Assembly: GCA_030141605.1 (NCBI GenBank) | Contig: JAQGDQ010000015.1 | Location: 124,001-188,000 of the forward strand | Direction: 5' to 3' | Source: Tubiluchus corallicola | Lineage: Eukaryota > Priapulida > Priapulimorpha > Priapulimorphida > Tubiluchidae | Length of the DNA stretch: 64,000 nt | Part shown: positions 63,329 through 64,000 of the stretch, one piece after another | Position numbering within the stretch: position 1 is the first letter of the stretch | Layout of the letters: each line of letters starts with the position of its first letter | Program-made: the position numbers and the translations under genes | Notes under the pieces: generated by a model | The model's database searches: none | Told to the model about the DNA's origin: nothing | What the model saw: only the letters and a program-made list of their open reading frames with translations

Positions 63329-64000
63329 CTAAAAATAAAATGCTGCAAGTTAATTATTACATTTAGAAAGCATGAATTGTGTCTTCAAAATTATCACTTT
63401 TTACTTTTGGTGACGGGCATCAGAAATGTACTTTAGTCCTTATCCTCCAAGAATAAAATTGAGTCCTCAAAGCTTAGGATGCAAACAACAGCCAAAACTA
63501 ACATAAAGTGCTCACCAGCCAAAGAAATACTCTGAACAGGAAATTTATTAACATTAGTAAGGTTGCAAAATATTAAAATAGTAATGTTCTCATTCATGTC
63601 CAAATAAGCCTGGAAAACCTTGATCACTTACACTTATAGTCATGAATCAATTTTAATATCCTGATTAGAGGGCTAAACTTTTCCAAAAATCGTCAAAAGT
63701 AGCTTGCAAACCTGGTCTGGTTTTACTTTAGTTTCAAGTTCTCCATGAGAAATAAGCAATATCCACAAGAACTGCCTTGTTACAGGATCAAGACTGATCC
63801 AACTTATCTGTGAAAGTGTGCTTGCTCACAGTTAATTGTATTTCAATAGATAATGCAAAATAACTTCAAATTTCGCTGTTGATAAAAACAATATCTATAG
63901 CAGCGTCAATAACAAAACAACAATGATGGCAGTGGTGGAGGACAACGATGAAAAGTCTTGAAAACAACAACAGCTGCAATATATGAATACTTCTATACTA
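63329..64000. other. Intron of ECPAS reaching the window edge
   Basis: No exon with a phase matching the next exon was found. One open segment (63712-63807) has splice-like borders but the wrong phase. The region is otherwise AT-rich. Confidence 0.4.

Noticed and set aside
63712-63807. Possible additional upstream exon of ECPAS
   Set aside because: It is open in only one frame with splice-like borders, but its phase-0 donor does not match the incoming phase of the next confirmed exon.

Overview
The window is eukaryotic nuclear DNA, almost certainly from an invertebrate animal. It is AT-rich, has long introns with GT-AG borders, and is full of decayed retroelements, short inverted-repeat transposons and microsatellites. 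Five host genes of animal type can be read: a fuseless-like membrane protein, a four-and-a-half-LIM (FHL) protein, ZRANB2, DPM1 and the 3' part of ECPAS/ECM29. A sixth, telomerase reverse transcriptase (TERT), is almost fully open. The species cannot be fixed from the sequence. A SINE with a core resembling the MetaSINE domain fits many marine invertebrates.

Layout: 1-3.8 kb holds a broken BEL/Pao-like gag with a spliced glycogenin fragment inside its coding sequence. 7.1-16 kb holds the two-exon fuseless-like gene (+); its first exon lies between two arms of a diverged inverted repeat, one arm of which was later split by a LINE. 16-26 kb is a retroelement graveyard: a 5'-truncated RNase H LINE with a clear target-site duplication, two further LINE remnants, and possible ends of a 4-kb inverted-repeat element. 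26.6-34.35 kb is the five-exon FHL gene (+), with a SINE and a perfect 18-bp hairpin in intron 3. 34.4-40.1 kb has no firmly supported gene. 40.16-50.77 kb is the eight-exon ZRANB2 gene (-). Its first intron contains an intronless, nearly complete TERT in the same orientation, interrupted by one in-frame TAG, plus a dead LINE. 50.9-58.6 kb is mostly transposon remnants, two of which have inverted termini and readable target duplications. 58.88-59.61 kb is a single-exon DPM1 coding region (+), convergent with the last seven exons of ECPAS (-), which leaves the window on the right.

The genes are ordinary neighbours rather than a pathway: protein glycosylation (DPM1), proteasome adaptor (ECPAS), splicing (ZRANB2), LIM scaffold (FHL), synaptic-type membrane protein (fuseless) and telomere maintenance (TERT). 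The most unusual points are the glycogenin-in-gag chimera, the nested intronless TERT with its lone stop codon, and the match between the two exons and the two internal repeats of the fuseless-like protein. No CRISPR array, operon or other prokaryotic feature is present.
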